Assembly (NCBI GenBank): GCA_963969595.1
Contig: OZ018413.1
Location: 9,972,211-10,036,210 of the forward strand
Direction of reading: 5' to 3'
Length of the DNA: 64,000 nt
Source of the DNA: Neckera pumila
Lineage: Eukaryota > Streptophyta > Bryopsida > Hypnales > Neckeraceae
Shown: positions 35,340-49,100 of the stretch, one piece after another
Layout of the letters: the number at the start of each line of letters is the position of its first letter
Position numbering within the stretch: the stretch's first letter is position 1
Notes under the pieces: model-generated
The model's input: only the letters and a program-made list of their open reading frames with translations
The model's database searches: none
What the model was told of the DNA's origin: nothing
Position numbers and translations under genes: made by a program

Positions 35340-37505
35340 TTAACCCCGCAAAAGGACCAAGGCCATTTTTCTACCAAAAAACTCTTAAAACTGCCATTTC
35401 TAGTGCAAAGAGTAAAAAAGTTGAAAATTGTTTTTTTGCACATCCAGTGGTAAGATCCTATAACTAACTAGTATGAAAATGTGTGGAAAAAGTTTCAGAA
35501 TTTTTGACCGCACAAATTGCAAGATATTTGCGTTTAAAGTGAAAAAAACAAGATTTTTAGCACATTGCGGGACTAGATTTTTTGACTTTGAACATTTTTA
35601 ACTTAAATTTTTTGCACTACAGAGTTTTGAGCTTTAAATCTTTATAGTGGAGAATTGAGTTGAGAGTCTATAGGAAAAAAAGAAATTCAAAAAAACTTAA
35701 TTTTCATTCTTAAAAAAATTATTAAGTAGACGATAATACAAGATAGAAGGAAAGTCTAAAATATTAATATCTTTTAGATGGAATTAAAATGCACTAATTC
35801 CAATGGTGAAATTGTTCTAGCAAGAAAACTAAACCATGTGGAATTGTTTTTTTTGAAAAATTGCAAAAATTGCATTCCAAAATGAATCCTACAAGTTATT
35901 TTTTTCAAGAAGATGCTCTAATTGTCCGAAAAACAAGATTGTCCATAACTTTCTCAGAAAAAATCCAAATAAAATGAATCAAAGCTTCCCAAATAGGCAA
36001 AAATATAGTCATACTACTAAAGTCATAACTCCCTCTGTAATATCACAAATGCTACCATTAATAATAGGGGCTCATGCTTGCTATGCTACGCATTCATTGT
36101 ATTACATATTAGTAAAATTTTGATATCTTTGAATAGAATGCATGATAGTGATTTCAATAAGTCTTTGAAATAGTTAATTTTAATATTTTGTAAAAATATT
36201 TTCAATCATGCATACATAAAAATAATATTTTCACATAATATTATATTATAAAAATAGAGTAGTGGTTTGCACCTCACCTCTGTAATATCACTTTTACAGC
36301 TTTTATGATTTCAAAATTCTATTGCTACTACCAAATTATTTGAGAAATTTATTAAATTGAAGCGATTTTGGATTTCACAATTAAGTTGTTTATGAAGTTT
36401 TTGAAATTTACAAGTTTTTCTTTTCAATTCACTAAGTTTTTGGGTTGCCATTGTTTGTAACAATTGAGCCAATTTTTGAATGCATTACAATACAGGTGTA
36501 TCTTTTATAGTACTCACTATTGCATATATTTCATTGTACATTTCAACATATGCTTACTTATAAACAAAATTATACAAAGATTTTAGTAATTTTTATTTGA
36601 AGATTTATTGAAATTTTTGTTCTGCATTTTATCTAATACATAAAAATTCTAATAAAAATCTAATGATGAATGCATAGCATAGCAAGCGCCAACCGCTAGT
36701 CATACTACTAAAATCACAACAACCTCTATAATATCACAATTCAATTTTGAATAATATCATAGAAATTCAATTGCTTTTGTAATAGCCTTAGGATACTTTC
36801 TACTATATATTATGTATTCTTTTTGTGAAATATTTTAAAATTAAATGGATACTTCTAAGAAAATTTCAAAGAAACTTTTCAGACAACAAAACTATAGATA
36901 AATTCCATATCTTCTTAAAATGTGATATTGAAGAATAAAGAAGCACCAACCGCTAGCGTTGCTCTATATATTCAAATGTGAAAGATTCTACTTACCTTAT
37001 TCACTTGATTAATTTATTCTTATTGCAATGTTTTCATCTTTGCAAAGGTTATTTTGTAAAAATTATGATATAAAGCTTTTCTTTAATTACTTTATATTGC
37101 ACTATATAAAATTTTTCAAAGAATATTGTATGAGGATGTCAATATTTTCATTTAAAGATTATACATACTTTATTTATCTACATTCTATCACATGAAAAAT
37201 TGATGAAAGTAATATATGCGTAGCAAAGCAAGCGCCAATCGCTAGTCTATAAAGACAAAAAATTTAAAAAAAAATTTTAATTTTTTGCAAAATTTTTTTG
37301 CTGCCCCCTCTCTCCTGTTTTGAGCTTATTTGGGCATAACTTTTTTTCCCAGGCAAAAATTGAAAAATAATTTATTCCCTCAAAGCTTATCAATTTTTCT
37401 ATCTTCAAAAGAAGTTTCAAAAAATCACGACAAAAATTCAGCTCGTACATACCTGCCCAAAATCCCATTTGTCCCCCGAATGGACAATAGTCCTTTAGAG
37501 GTTAA
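35340..37505. mobile_element. TTAA-bounded family 1 element interrupted by a nested insertion
   Basis: The left part 35340-36009 follows the family from TTAACCCCGCAAAAGGACCA to AAAAATATAG. The right part 37246-37505 resumes with TCTATAAAGACAAAA and ends GTCCTTTAGAGGTTAA. Uninterrupted copies read AAAATATAATCTATAAG at this point, which fixes the insertion point to within a base or two. Confidence 0.8.
36010..37245. mobile_element. Nested Helitron-like non-autonomous insertion (at least two units)
   Basis: Begins TCATACTACTAAAGTCATAA and ends AAGCGCCAATCGCTAG, matching the TC...CTAG ends of plant Helitrons. Internally, 36699 ends another ...GCGCCAACCGCTAG, followed at once by TCATACTACTAAAATCAC at 36700, and a third CACCAACCGCTAG end is at 36956. 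An inverted segment, GCTTGCTATGCTACGCATTC at about 36076-36095 versus GAATGCATAGCATAGCAAGC at 36668-36687, supplies a subterminal inverted repeat. No inserted-site duplication is visible. The target base before TC is G rather than the usual A, so the assignment is tentative. Confidence 0.55.
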
Positions 37506-37616
37506 TGGATACCCTATATTCTCAACTTGAATGAAAATTTGTAAACTATTAAGGTAGACCAATTCAATTCCATTATCCTATTTTTGGCCCCAATTATTTC
37601 CGACAAAATTAGTGCA

Positions 37617-38537
37617 TTAACCCCTAAAGGCCCAAGGCCTTTTTCCTGCCAAAAAACATCTAAAACTGCCATTTTTTTAGCAAAGAGTGAAATTTTTTTT
37701 TTTTTTTTTTATGCACATCTAACCATAGGATCTTACACCTAACTAGTATGAAAATGTGTGGAAAAAATTTCAAAATTTTTGACTGCACAGATTGCAAGAT
37801 ATCTACGTTTAAAGTAAAAAAAACAAATTTTTCAACACATTGTGGGATTGGATTTTTTGACTTTGAACATTTTTAACTTAAAATTTTTAACTACAGAGTT
37901 TTGAGCTTTAAATGTTTATAGTGGAGAATTGAGTTGACAATCTACCCAAAAAAAAAAATTCAAAAAAACTTACTTTTCATTATTGAAAAAACTGTTAAGT
38001 AGAAGTAGATACAAGATAGAAGGAAAATCTAAAATATTCATATATTTTAGATGGAATTAAAATGCACTAATCCCAATGGTCAGATTGCGCCAGCAAGTAA
38101 AGTTCACCTTGCAAAAAACGTTTTCAGAAAATTTGAAAAATTGCATTCAGAAATGAATCCTACAAGTTATTTTTTTCAAAAAGATGCTCTAACTGCCCGA
38201 AAAACAAGAATGTCCATAACTTTCTCATAACAAATCCAAATGAAATGAATTAAAGCTTTTTAGATAGACAAATATATAATCTATGAGAAAAAAAATACTA
38301 AAAAAATAAAAAAAGTGCAAATTTTTTGTTGCTGCCTGCCGTCCCCTGTTTTGAGCTTATTTGGTCATAACTTTTGTTACCGGGCACCGATTGTGAAAAA
38401 AGTTATATTCCCCAAAAGCTAATTAGTTTTTCTACCATCTAAAAAAGTTCAAAAAATCAGGAGAAAATTTCAGCCCGTAGGTACTTGCCCGAAAACGCAT
38501 TTGTCCCTCGAAGGGACAACGGGCTTTTAGGGGTTAA
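37617..38537. mobile_element. TTAA-bounded inverted-repeat element, family 1
   Basis: Starts TTAACCCCTAAAGGCCCAAG and ends GGGCTTTTAGGGGTTAA. About 921 bp. The interior is collinear with the copies at 21603, 32435 and 35340. Non-coding. Confidence 0.85.
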
Positions 38538-39285
38538 TGCCAACAAGAGGTAATGTATCAATCCTTCATTAGTGAGTACTTAAGTGTTGTTAAATACATG
38601 AAAAGGTGGTTATAGGTTGTTTATGGGACGTTTATGACTCTAATCTATGGGGAGGTTTGTAATTTCAGGGCAAACCACTTCAAGAATTCACATAAATTAC
38701 AATCTTCATTGGAAAATTATAATTTCACATGGGTTTGATTCATGAAACAAGCGCACATCTCTAAAAAATATGTGCCCCTCTTGGAATTGACAAGATATTC
38801 AGATTGCAAATCAGGGTGGTAATAGGCTTGTCCTTATTTGAATGTCGGAAAATTACAGAAGCACTTGGGATTTTAGGGTTTAGGGTGCTCATAGCTGCTT
38901 GCTTTGGAGTCGAGGTTTTGGGCTCTTAGACCGTGCGAGGCCCAATTTGGAAAGAAACTGCGAACACTTGCAGCAGGATTCGTGGCTTCCACCATCCCCA
39001 CAGAACGGCGAAGTCCACCTCCAGAACGAAGCTTTCGCCTATTTTCAAGCTTTCAGTTGGTGCTCATCTTCCTCTTCAATTTTTCACGAAATCCCGCACT
39101 TCTTCGTATTTCTCTCCTGTTTTGTAGTTTCCCTTTGTAAGCTTAATCACGTATCACATTTCTAACATATTCTACAGTCCTCGACATTGTTCACAAAAAC
39201 ATTTCGTCTCTAACATCCGCCAATTCTCCGATTGTTCACCTCTAATTTTCTAGGGTTTCGTGCAACTCTAGCTAGCTAGCTGGCC
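38538..39285. promoter_or_regulatory. ALG1 upstream region with telo-box-like motif
   Basis: TTTTAGGGTTTAGGGTG at 38872-38887 lies about 400 bp before the ALG1 ATG, and TAGGGTTTC recurs near 39251. The 39060-39130 stretch is C/T-rich, as in plant 5-prime UTRs. Regulatory roles are inferred. Confidence 0.35.
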
Positions 39286-42200
39286 ATGGAGGACGAGGAT
39301 GCGGAGTCGCACAAGGAGGAGGCTCTCGATCGCGGATTAGCCTTCCGATCGTGGTTCGGGAAGCAAAAGAGGATGAGGAATCGGCGAAGAGCAGCGGTGG
39401 TGGTGATGGGAGACTTGGGGCGGTCTCCGCGGATGCAGTATCACGCTCTGTCTCTCGCTCGTCAGGTATAGTTTGAGTTGAGGAGTAGGAAGGGTCTTCG
39501 GTTGCGTGTGTAGTAGCGTTTGATGTGATCAGCGATGGGAAGCTTGAATTGAGTGGTTTTTGCGTGATTCGGTGTTCTGGTTTGGAGTGAAATTTGTTTT
39601 CTTGGTGTTGCGGATGAGTAAGGGTGAGGATTCTAAAATCGTTAGGGAGCTAATTTCGTTTCCTATTGAATGAGTAACTCATCTCTTCCAATTCACTTGG
39701 TGGACCTTTGATTTACGTAAGCATGACTTGGTTAATTGTGATGTCTATGGTCTCTGGACTTTGGAATGGAAATGGGATTGCCGACTGTAAAGTAGTGATG
39801 TACTACCTCCCACTTTGAAGGATTGTATATGAAATCATCATACATCGATTGTAGAAGAAATCATCGTTCATTTCTCACTCAATGATCTTAAGAGACTTTG
39901 GCTCTTATACCCTCGTTTGATCTCCAGAACTCTAAACATCGTGTAATAATCACACTCCCCACATATGACAAAATGCTTGAAGTGTCGCACATTGTATCTC
40001 TACCTGTCGTCACTAGTGCTTAGCGAGTCATTCAATGACTTTAGAAGACATGAACAATGTCGACACTCCTAAGAATATTTGATGCGTGAGTATTGAAATA
40101 TTGGTGTTCCTCCGTAGGCTGGCCTGGACGTTGATATGGTGGCATTTGCAGGTAAGAATTTCGTCTTTCAACTGCTTTGGGGATTTCCTCAAGATCATGA
40201 CCATTTTTTCTTTTTCTTATACGCAGCAAATGAAGCGCACATATAGTGCACTGGACTTCTGCTGACTCTTAATGTGTTTTCACTGTGCATTAGGAACGGA
40301 ACCCCACGCTGGACTTTTGCAACATCCACATATTCACCTCCACCTTATGGTTATTTTATCACTAACTCCCTTCTTTTGCGATCTGCTTTAAGTTAACTCT
40401 GCCTACTGAACATATCAACATACTCATGATCATGCTCGAAACTATTGTCAGGGGTGCGTATGTACCAGAGTTTCATTAAACCCGCTGTTGTTGGTCTTCG
40501 GTTTCGATGAAGTCGTTTAGACCTGCAGGAGTTAGAGATCTGGATTTTTTCAGTTGTTGATGTTTTTATTTAAAGGGTCTGAGTGTTTTTTCTTTTTTCT
40601 TTCTTGAATGCAGAACTCTCCTTTTCCACAAGGCCTTTCAAGGTTACTGTATATTCTGCTCTTGCCTTTGAAATTGATGATACAATTCACAACGCTCCTC
40701 TGGGTCCTGTGCGTTAAAATACCCGCTCCAGACTTCTTTCTGGTACAGGTATGTAGTTTGTGATAAACGAGTTATATTTTTCTGTCCTATTTGAAGTGGT
40801 TACTGCTTCAATTTTCTATGAATTTTCATTTTGTGATTTGTTTTATGTTTGTGTTCAACAGAACCCACCATCGATTCCAACGTTGACTGTAGTGAGGATT
40901 GCCTGTTGGCTTCGCCAGACTGCTTTCATTATAGACTGGCACAATTTTGGCTTTACTCTACTAGCACTGTCTCTTGGCTCAAGCCATCCTTTTGTGAAGA
41001 TCTACTCCTGGTACGCCTCTGGCTTTTAGTGTCGCATATTAGGTTGCCTTCAGCCCTATATTATATTTCGTAGCCGAAATGCACGTCCATTTTTCCTCGG
41101 CATCAGCAGCAAATGGTTTGAAACATGCAGGTATGAACGTCGATACGGAAAGACGGCAAATGGGTACTTGTGCGTGACCAGGGCTATGCAGCATGAATTA
41201 GAACAGAACTGGGGGATCAGGTACGTGCAAGCGGTAGTCAAATCATTCATTGAATATCTTTACTGTTCTGGTAAGCTTTGAATATTTAATTAGCGAGTTA
41301 CAGTTATCGAATTTTAACACAGCTTTCGAAATATCAAATTGTAGCTTTCACACTAGCGATACTCAAGCAAAATCAAATGTCATGTGCTGCAGGGCCACTG
41401 TTGTGTATGACCGTTCTCCTGAATTTTTTCGACCTATAAATTTGAGAGAGAAGCATGAGGTGAGTTTAGTATTTCTCTGGATCTTAATGTTCTTTTCTCA
41501 GATGTGTTCTCATTTCAAAGTGTTCGTGTATTTATGGTGTGATACTACTCCAGCAGCTTCTGGACAAGAATCTGTGTGGCGTCTCTTGGAATTCGGACAT
41601 TTAAAAAGAGAGATTTCACAAAAACTCACCAATGGTCCTGCCTATAATGGTCAGCTGTTTAGCAGGCTACATGCAGCTCTTACTCGACCCCCTGGTGTGC
41701 TCGATTGCTGCGGTGATGGTCTTCTTGAAGCCCCGACGCAAGCGAGCCATGTCAAGGAAGCTGATTCTGGTTTGTGATCAGATTATCAAAGCTCATGAGA
41801 TTTGACGTTGTAGTTCATGAGATTTACGTTCTAGTTGTAGCAAGATGCACTATGTTTTTTCAAAAACTATACATCTCAGTCTGCAACTCTTACATGCCGC
41901 TTCCTCAAAATGTGTAGAAACTTTACGGCGTCTCGATGAAGTAGAGTCCATTGGAGCTTGCCTTGGATGCCACAGGAATGTTGTTTCACCCTTTCTTGTT
42001 CTGTGATAACAAAGGTGTAGGTCCGTCTACACGTAAGATGCTCAAAGGAGAACCAGTGTTGCCATTGTCGAGCCGTGTGAATGAAGCTGAGGACCACGCA
42101 AATCTTCAAAACGGCCTCGACGTCTATGCTGTGCCACAGGTGGAACGCTCTCTGTTCACAGTCCTGACGGTGGCAGGGGACACGGGTGGAGAAATTCAGG

Positions 42201-44461
42201 GTGGTGATCACTACTCGTATGAAAGGGGCAGGCCTGCGCTCATCGTGAGCAGCACTAGCTGGTGAATATATTTTTACTCATGATGTGGAATTGCAGCAGT
42301 TTTTCTTTTCCTTTGTGATGGTCCTGTTTTTTAACAATGAATTCTTTATTATTGTCACATTGATCAAGACCGCTGATGCGCGTCAGATGGGACCTTGCAG
42401 GACAGCCGATGAGGACTTCGGGACACTGCTGGAGGCTGCCGTATTTTATGACCGTCGTGTTGCCGCTCTGTTGGGAGAGAGCGATTCCTCCGTGAATGTA
42501 TATCCTGCATCCAGCCCCTTCCCTCGTCTTCTTATTGTTGTGACTGGTATAATATTCAACATTGCTCACTGGTAGTCCTTTATGTAGACAGAGATGAATT
42601 AACCCCTATATATGTTCCGAAGTAAGAATAGGAAGTCCATATTTGTGGAAGGTAATTGTCGACTGTAGTAACTTCCAAAATTTATGTTTCATCATTCAAA
42701 TATAGAGGGGTTGATTTTTTCTTTCTATTGGGACATTAATTTCTTTTACGTTCCTTGAAGCTTCTTAAATGATATTTTTCAACTCCTATAGGTATGACAC
42801 CGGCTACTTTTGTCCATTTGGGTGCTTAGGATTATAAGCCATACTATAGGTTTTCAGTATGAGTAACCTGACTAGTACGAAAACTCATGAATATTATGCA
42901 GCTGATGATGCTTGTCTATCCATCATTCACCAGGGAAAGGTCCAATGCGCGCGAAGTACGAGGAAGACATTCGCAAGCTTCGGTTGCGGAGGGTGGCGTT
43001 TCGAACCATGTGGTTATCAGCTGAAGAGTATCCTCTTTTACTAGGTAACTCCACAGACTGCCATTATATGCAGCTTCGACAGTTTGATCTCCCATTGACA
43101 TGACTTCATGTATGATACGTCCGAGCCTCTTTGAGCAATTCTTAGTTTATATTTTGTCTGCCTGGTATATGTTATCATTGACCAACTGTAAGCTGGTATT
43201 CATTTTCATGTTATTTTAAGTGAAAAACTTATTATATTTTGGACTTAGTTTGTTTTGAGGTGCTTAATACCTACTGAGATATCTGAGGATTTTTGGGGTG
43301 GATCTGGGCGTTGATGCAGGTGCTGCCGATTTGGGCGTGTGCCTCCATACCTCCTCTTCAGGCTTGGATCTGCCTATGAAGGTGGTGGACATGTTTGGGT
43401 GTGGTCTGCCAGTTTGCGCTGTCTCGTACTCATGGTGAGCAGAATTAACCTTCCCTCCCGTTCCTTGACTCTTAATTTGTAGGGTTCACATGATCTTTTA
43501 ATTTAGTGACATGCAAGGGCTTAATTGGGCTCAGGCTGCCAGAATTTGTGAATGATGCTTAATGAAGCTATTCCCATTTGATCGAGGCTTGGATGATTGT
43601 CTGAGCAGTATTGGGGAGTTGGTGGTGGATCGTCAAAATGGACTCTTATTTTCCTCATCTTCCGAGTTGGCGGATCAATTAATGGTACGTACTATTGAAC
43701 CTCATCGCTTAGGATGAGCTCATTCGTGAATAATGCATCCCGACTATTTACAGAAACGTCGCATTATGTTATTGCTTATCATCTAAAGCCATCGAAGTTT
43801 TGTGCTTTACGACCAAGAATAGATCTATACGTTTCTCATTCATATGTTGCTACCAGGATTTGTTCAAAGGTTTTCCAGACGCTTGCAATCTTCTGGATAC
43901 ATTGAGGCGTGGTGCACTTGCATCTGGGTCATCATCTCGTTGGGACGATGAATGGAGCGAGCATGTTCTGCCCCTTCTTACTAAGGTTTTATCTGTTGCC
44001 TGTGGTTTAGTCATTAACCCCTAAACGTTCAATCCTTTTCTGAATTTTTGCACATTTTTGCTTATTTCTTTGTACAGAAACATCATTTACCGAAATCTCA
44101 TGCATTTGGTCATTAAGGAAGGTTGTCTTAACTGATTCAAGTATTTCATTGGATGAATGAGAACTTAGTTGGACGAAACAGTGCCTCAAAGCCCTCTGTG
44201 CATTGTCCAAAATATGGACGTCGGAGCGTTTCAGGGTTAAAAGCACTATTTCGTGTCGTATTCGGTGTTTAGAACTTGTGGGTCTTACAAATTCTGCGAA
44301 ACACGATGAGCTTCTAGTTTTTAGAAAATCCCTTTTATGTTTTGGTCACTTCATTTTATGTCTGGATTTCTTTACCATTGTTGCATCCTAATCCGTTGTT
44401 GAACTCCAAATAATTTTCATTTCGTGCATCTTCTGTGTTTCAGGTTGCACAAAGAGACTAA
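39286..44461 (+). CDS. ALG1: ALG1-like chitobiosyldiphosphodolichol beta-mannosyltransferase
   Basis: ALG1 (family GT33) adds the first mannose from GDP-mannose to GlcNAc2-PP-dolichol on the cytosolic face of the ER. Clear exons: 39286-39465, 40118-40151, 40294-40349, 40614-40748, 40862-41010, 41131-41220 and 41393-41459. Later blocks encode [54 protein letters not shown] and [17 protein letters not shown]. The last exon ends VAQRD-stop. The N-terminus carries [20 protein letters not shown], the family nucleotide-sugar-binding start, and exon 5 has [20 protein letters not shown]. In-frame joins were checked through exon 7. The segment from 41460 to about 42190 is the variable linker of plant ALG1, and I could not fix its splicing. 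A Glu/Asp-rich peptide precedes the GDLGRS motif. Otherwise it looks intact. Confidence 0.9.
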
Positions 44462-46151
44462 AATGGCCTAGACTGGTGAAGCTAGAAGAGCTGTGAATCC
44501 ACACACTGGTGCATTGATGCTGAAGAGCATTACTCCATTTTTGAATGTCAACCCAAATAGGGAATACTGTACCACGGGTTTATCAACTTCTGGAGTGATC
44601 TTTCTGCTAATTCTGTTTTGGGGTTCCTTGTGGTTTTGCTAGCTATATGTTGTAAGACGGCTTGCAATAGGGCTTTAGCTTCTCATGGACCGAGGGTTTC
44701 CATATATTTTCCAGGTGCAATATGAGGTCGCTTGTCCCCTCGAGGATAAAGAGCTTAAAAACAAAATTCTTAATCGGAACTTCTTTTTCCCAATATGGGA
44801 ATTATATTTTCTAACAATGACTCGTACAGGAAGTGTATGTCCTTTATTGAAATAATTATATGTAATCTTTCTCGAGCGAAATCTGCAGCCCTCGCCATGC
44901 AGACCATTTTATGCAGACCGTGCAATATTCCCACTTATATGACAATACTCAACCATTTGTCTTGCTGGACAGCCAAGGTCAGCTCCTAATCTCCAGACTT
45001 GGATGTTGAGCTTATGTAATGTGGTTGAGTTTCTGCAAGTATACTCTAAAATTCCTGTAATCCACGTAGATTGTTTTAAGTTCCTTCTTTATCTCTGTAG
45101 AAGCACCAAGCAGAGCTTACAGTTTTGACTTCACTTTGATGCATCCTGGACAAAGTTCAAAAAAATATACCTCACAATCGCATGGACATTATTAAATCTA
45201 TTCGTGAAATATATTCACACTGGGATAGTTGGACATCAAGCAGCATCCGACCCTACTACATAATACACAATATTTTACCACAAATTGTTTTAAGGCAAAA
45301 TAACAGTAGCACCATAATTCATTCAGAAGAGTCAAAATTGTTCTTGAAAAGACAAGCAACTACACTATTAGAAGCTTTGTCTATATAGCATGCATTTTGA
45401 GTAAGGTAGCTACTCAAACTTTGTCAAAGTCCCTCATAGTAGCATTTGTCAATGCAAAGCTTCCTCTCCTTTGGTCCAAAGCCAATAAACAATCATGCAC
45501 TACACAATAAGTTTAGAGGCTCTGTCTATATAGCATTGGCTTGCTTTTTGAGTAAGCTAGCTACTCAAACTCTCTCCAATTCCCTCAGTCATAGTAGCAT
45601 TTGTTGATGCAAACCCTCCTCCCCTTCGGTCCAAAGCCAATAAACAATCATGAACTCCATAGTAAGTTTAGAGGCTCTGTCCCTATAGCAGTTGTTCGCT
45701 ATTTGAGCAAGTTAGGTACTCAAACTCTCTCAAATTCTATCATAGTAGCATCTGTTGACCTCCCCTTTCGTTCAGAGCCAATAAACAATCATGCACTACA
45801 TAGCAAGTTCAGCATTCAGCAGTACATCTCACACTACAACACTACAGCCGGTATGACTAATTTGGTGCACGAAGTCCCAAGATATTGGAAAGTGACTACA
45901 TACTGAAAATATTCTAGTGACGTCCTCATGTTGTTACTACCTACATATCCTCAAAACAATCCCATTAGAAAGCATACACAAGAGCAATTATGCATACTTG
46001 AGTTTGAAGAACGAAGTCTGTACTTGGAATTGTTTAAGATTATGTTAGATCATGAAAAGAGTCTGTAGCCGAATACAAAATATTCTCGTACATGCAAGGG
46101 TAACCTTGAAACTCCTGCTGCTATTCATGATCACCTGGATATGGATGCTGA
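44462..46151. other. Intergenic between convergent ALG1 and CNX1, with a tandem repeat
   Basis: Contains the 3-prime UTRs of ALG1 and CNX1. No gene is recognised. The main structure is the tandem repeat listed separately. Confidence 0.5.
45369..45812. repeat. Three tandem copies of a unit of about 150 bp
   Basis: Each unit has AGAGGCTCTGTCTATATAGC (first copy AGAAGCTTTG...), then GTAGCTACTCAAACT, CATAGTAGCATTTGT, and CCAATAAACAATCATGCACT. The units are diverged by point changes and small indels. Short open frames across it are repeats of each other and not genes. Confidence 0.8.
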
Positions 46152-49100
46152 TCAGTCTTGAATGGAACAGTTGCAAGGCTTATCAACGAGAGGGCCTTCA
46201 GTCTGCTGCTGAGCCCCCAAGGAGGCCATGTAGCTGGTAGTCCAGACATCAGGATTGAGTGGCCGTGCAGCAGCATGAGGCACATGGTTGGGGTGCTTCT
46301 CCCGCTTGTCTCCTCGCAGTTGCTTCAACGCATGAGGCAAAGCTGGCATCAACGCTGCTATGCACTCGGCTACAGCGTTGGGGTTGCCTGGCATGTTGAT
46401 AATCTGGAGTTCATATGAAAATTCATGCCTGGTTGTTAGTGCACGAAGTTTTCAATCACTCTGTTCAACCTTCACTGCTATTTAGAATGAGAAAAGCAAT
46501 AAGAAAAGGCTCGTTTATTTATGACATCGATTCCCACAACTCTTCGGGAGGTATAAATAACTCCCACCAAAACATGGAAGGTGGCTTTCAGCTGTTTCGA
46601 GTGGTATCTCTTACTTGAAAGGGGTTAAAGAATTTATCTTTTGTTAATTTATTTAGTTTGGTGATTCTTGTTCTCATAATCAAGAAGATTCCAATGGACT
46701 AGAATATGTGTTCTTTGGATACCACATGAGTAAGTTATGAATTCTTGAAGCTTTGCTCATAAGGTGAGTATAACTTTGACGAGGCTACAATTCTTCATCT
46801 TTTGTACATTTGTCATGTTCACTAAATTCTGAATACTTCCTTGTTAGTGCCACTTACTCCACTTGTGACCGATTCATGGCCTACCGACGGCAAAAGGTCA
46901 CCACGAGAATACGTTTGCTACCGAAAAACCAAAGAATTACGTGTTTTGCTTACATAGGAACCTACTTCGATCTTCTTGGTGGAATGGAAGTCTACTGTTA
47001 AAGTTATTCAAAGTGAGGATGCACAAGTAGGTTTGTGGATTGTTCGCTTACCAAGGTGGATCCTCGAATTCCAGCTGCTGCCCGTGAGAGCATTGCGGTA
47101 GGGGTTACCTGTAAAAGTAAGTATAGGCACACTATAAATGAAGCCCTTACACATGCACCTTGAGCGATAATATTATCAACAACACGGAAATAAATAAGAG
47201 AGCCTCGGATGCTGCCCTTCAAGAACAGCACAGTAAGTTGAGAAACGATACCTTAAGACTCTCTAGAAGCATAACTTGCGTAATGCCAGGCGTTTCTCTT
47301 TGAATGAGTGGTCGCGTTGCTTCTGGAGTTACATCCCGAGGTGTAAAGCCAGTCCCACCTGCCATCACCAACAACAATTTTTAAAATACCATTGTAAAAG
47401 CAATGCACAAAAAAGAGGACCGCAGCTTGCAACCCCCCCACCCCACCCCACCCCACCCCCCCCACCCCCATTGACTGCACACTTCCACTTCTGAACATAA
47501 AAGACACAATTATATTTCAAGAGTTTAACTAGAAGCAAGAGAGTTCCGAAAATAATTTACCTACCCACGTGAACAAAACTATTATTCATCCTATGAACAA
47601 AACTTTGAAGATTCATAATTTATTCATACAACATCCAAATAATACGTATTTTGGTGTATTGGAATCCTTTTGAAATGAAACAAGACTCACCAAAAACATG
47701 CCATTCTATTGATGGAAACGAGTAAAATCAGCTGAAAGTCACAGTAAATGGTTCCATACCATAAATAGAGAGACAGAGATCGCAGCCAGGAAAACGGTGC
47801 AAGGGGCATTGAGAGTATACCAGTTGTAAGAATAAGGTTGACATGGTCGACATCACTCCACCTCTTCAAGACTTCCTGAATTGCCTCCACAGAGTCAGGC
47901 ACAACAGAGGTGGCCACTACTGAAGCCCCTCCAAGACGTTCTGCGACGCCATTTAAAACTTCCACTGCCCTCGGCCCACTGAAACGTACAAACACGAAAC
48001 GTAAAACGACATCAGGATGGAAAATACTACCTTGCAAAACTTCCTTGCACGGAAATTTCTAATTGTTACAATGACACAGCAAGCAAAATTCTTCCGAGCC
48101 CAGCTCCTGGCGTCAAAGTAAAGCCCTTCGAGATTGCTAACCAAATCAAATTTCTCTCTTTAATTTGAAGTCCAAGCCAAAGAGGATGAGCCTACAAGAA
48201 GGATGCTTGAGCCTCACATAATTGAAGTGAAAGCTGGGTAACCTGAGTACCCTAAATTATGGCCAGAAGTGGCTGCTTCGATGTCTCTTGGGGTTGAAAT
48301 AATTCAACAACAAAATGTACCAAAAGAAAAATATCATATCCTACATTTTTGAACAACAGAATTTTGGAAGTTAAGCTTCCAAAATGGGAATTCTTTTCTG
48401 TATTTAGCTCGGGTACGTAGGGGTCAATTCAGAAATCCAGAAAAGTCGTTTACCTGCGATCAGGACCAGCACCTGTTGCCACTGTGTCACTCACTGTCAG
48501 AATTGCCACTCTGACTGGCGGTCCTGTGAACCCCTCGCTCTTCTTTTCCATGGCATGGGGGTGACGATGCTTGTGCCCAACACTGTGATGCGCATGTGGA
48601 GCCTCTACCTGGGCGGGTGCTGCTGCTGGAGTTTCTACTATCGGGACATCTTTTAAAGCAACAGGAACCTTGGCAGTAGGCATGCCTGCAACACCAATTG
48701 AGAACTGATAAATAACACCGCCATAACTCGCATGCGTAAACTCTTAATTATTAATTCAAGTGAAGCGCAAAGAGCAGGTGTCGTTGTAAGGGGCTCCATT
48801 CCCTTAACAACTTGGACTCATCTATGATTACTACAGGCAGAACTTCCAATTCCAGGATTAACACATGTAGAAAACACAAGTGACGAAGGAAACCTGCTAG
48901 ATTAGCTATTATAAGGGCAGGTACTAGTGTGCCTGCAGGCATGATTGCTCGAGCTTGAGGCAGCTCAAGAAGAGCATTTGCAGATCGCATGGCCAAAAGA
49001 CGGCTGCTGATTTGACGGCCATTGCTTTTTGCTACAAACCTGAATATGAAACAAAACATCCATTCAGATTTTGAGACACTGAAACAGGAAAGCTTAAGAA

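Noticed and set aside
47276..47507. Proline-rich and glycine-rich frames at 47276-47507
   Set aside because: They cross a C-rich run in a CNX1 intron and overlap the true CNX1 exon on the minus strand.
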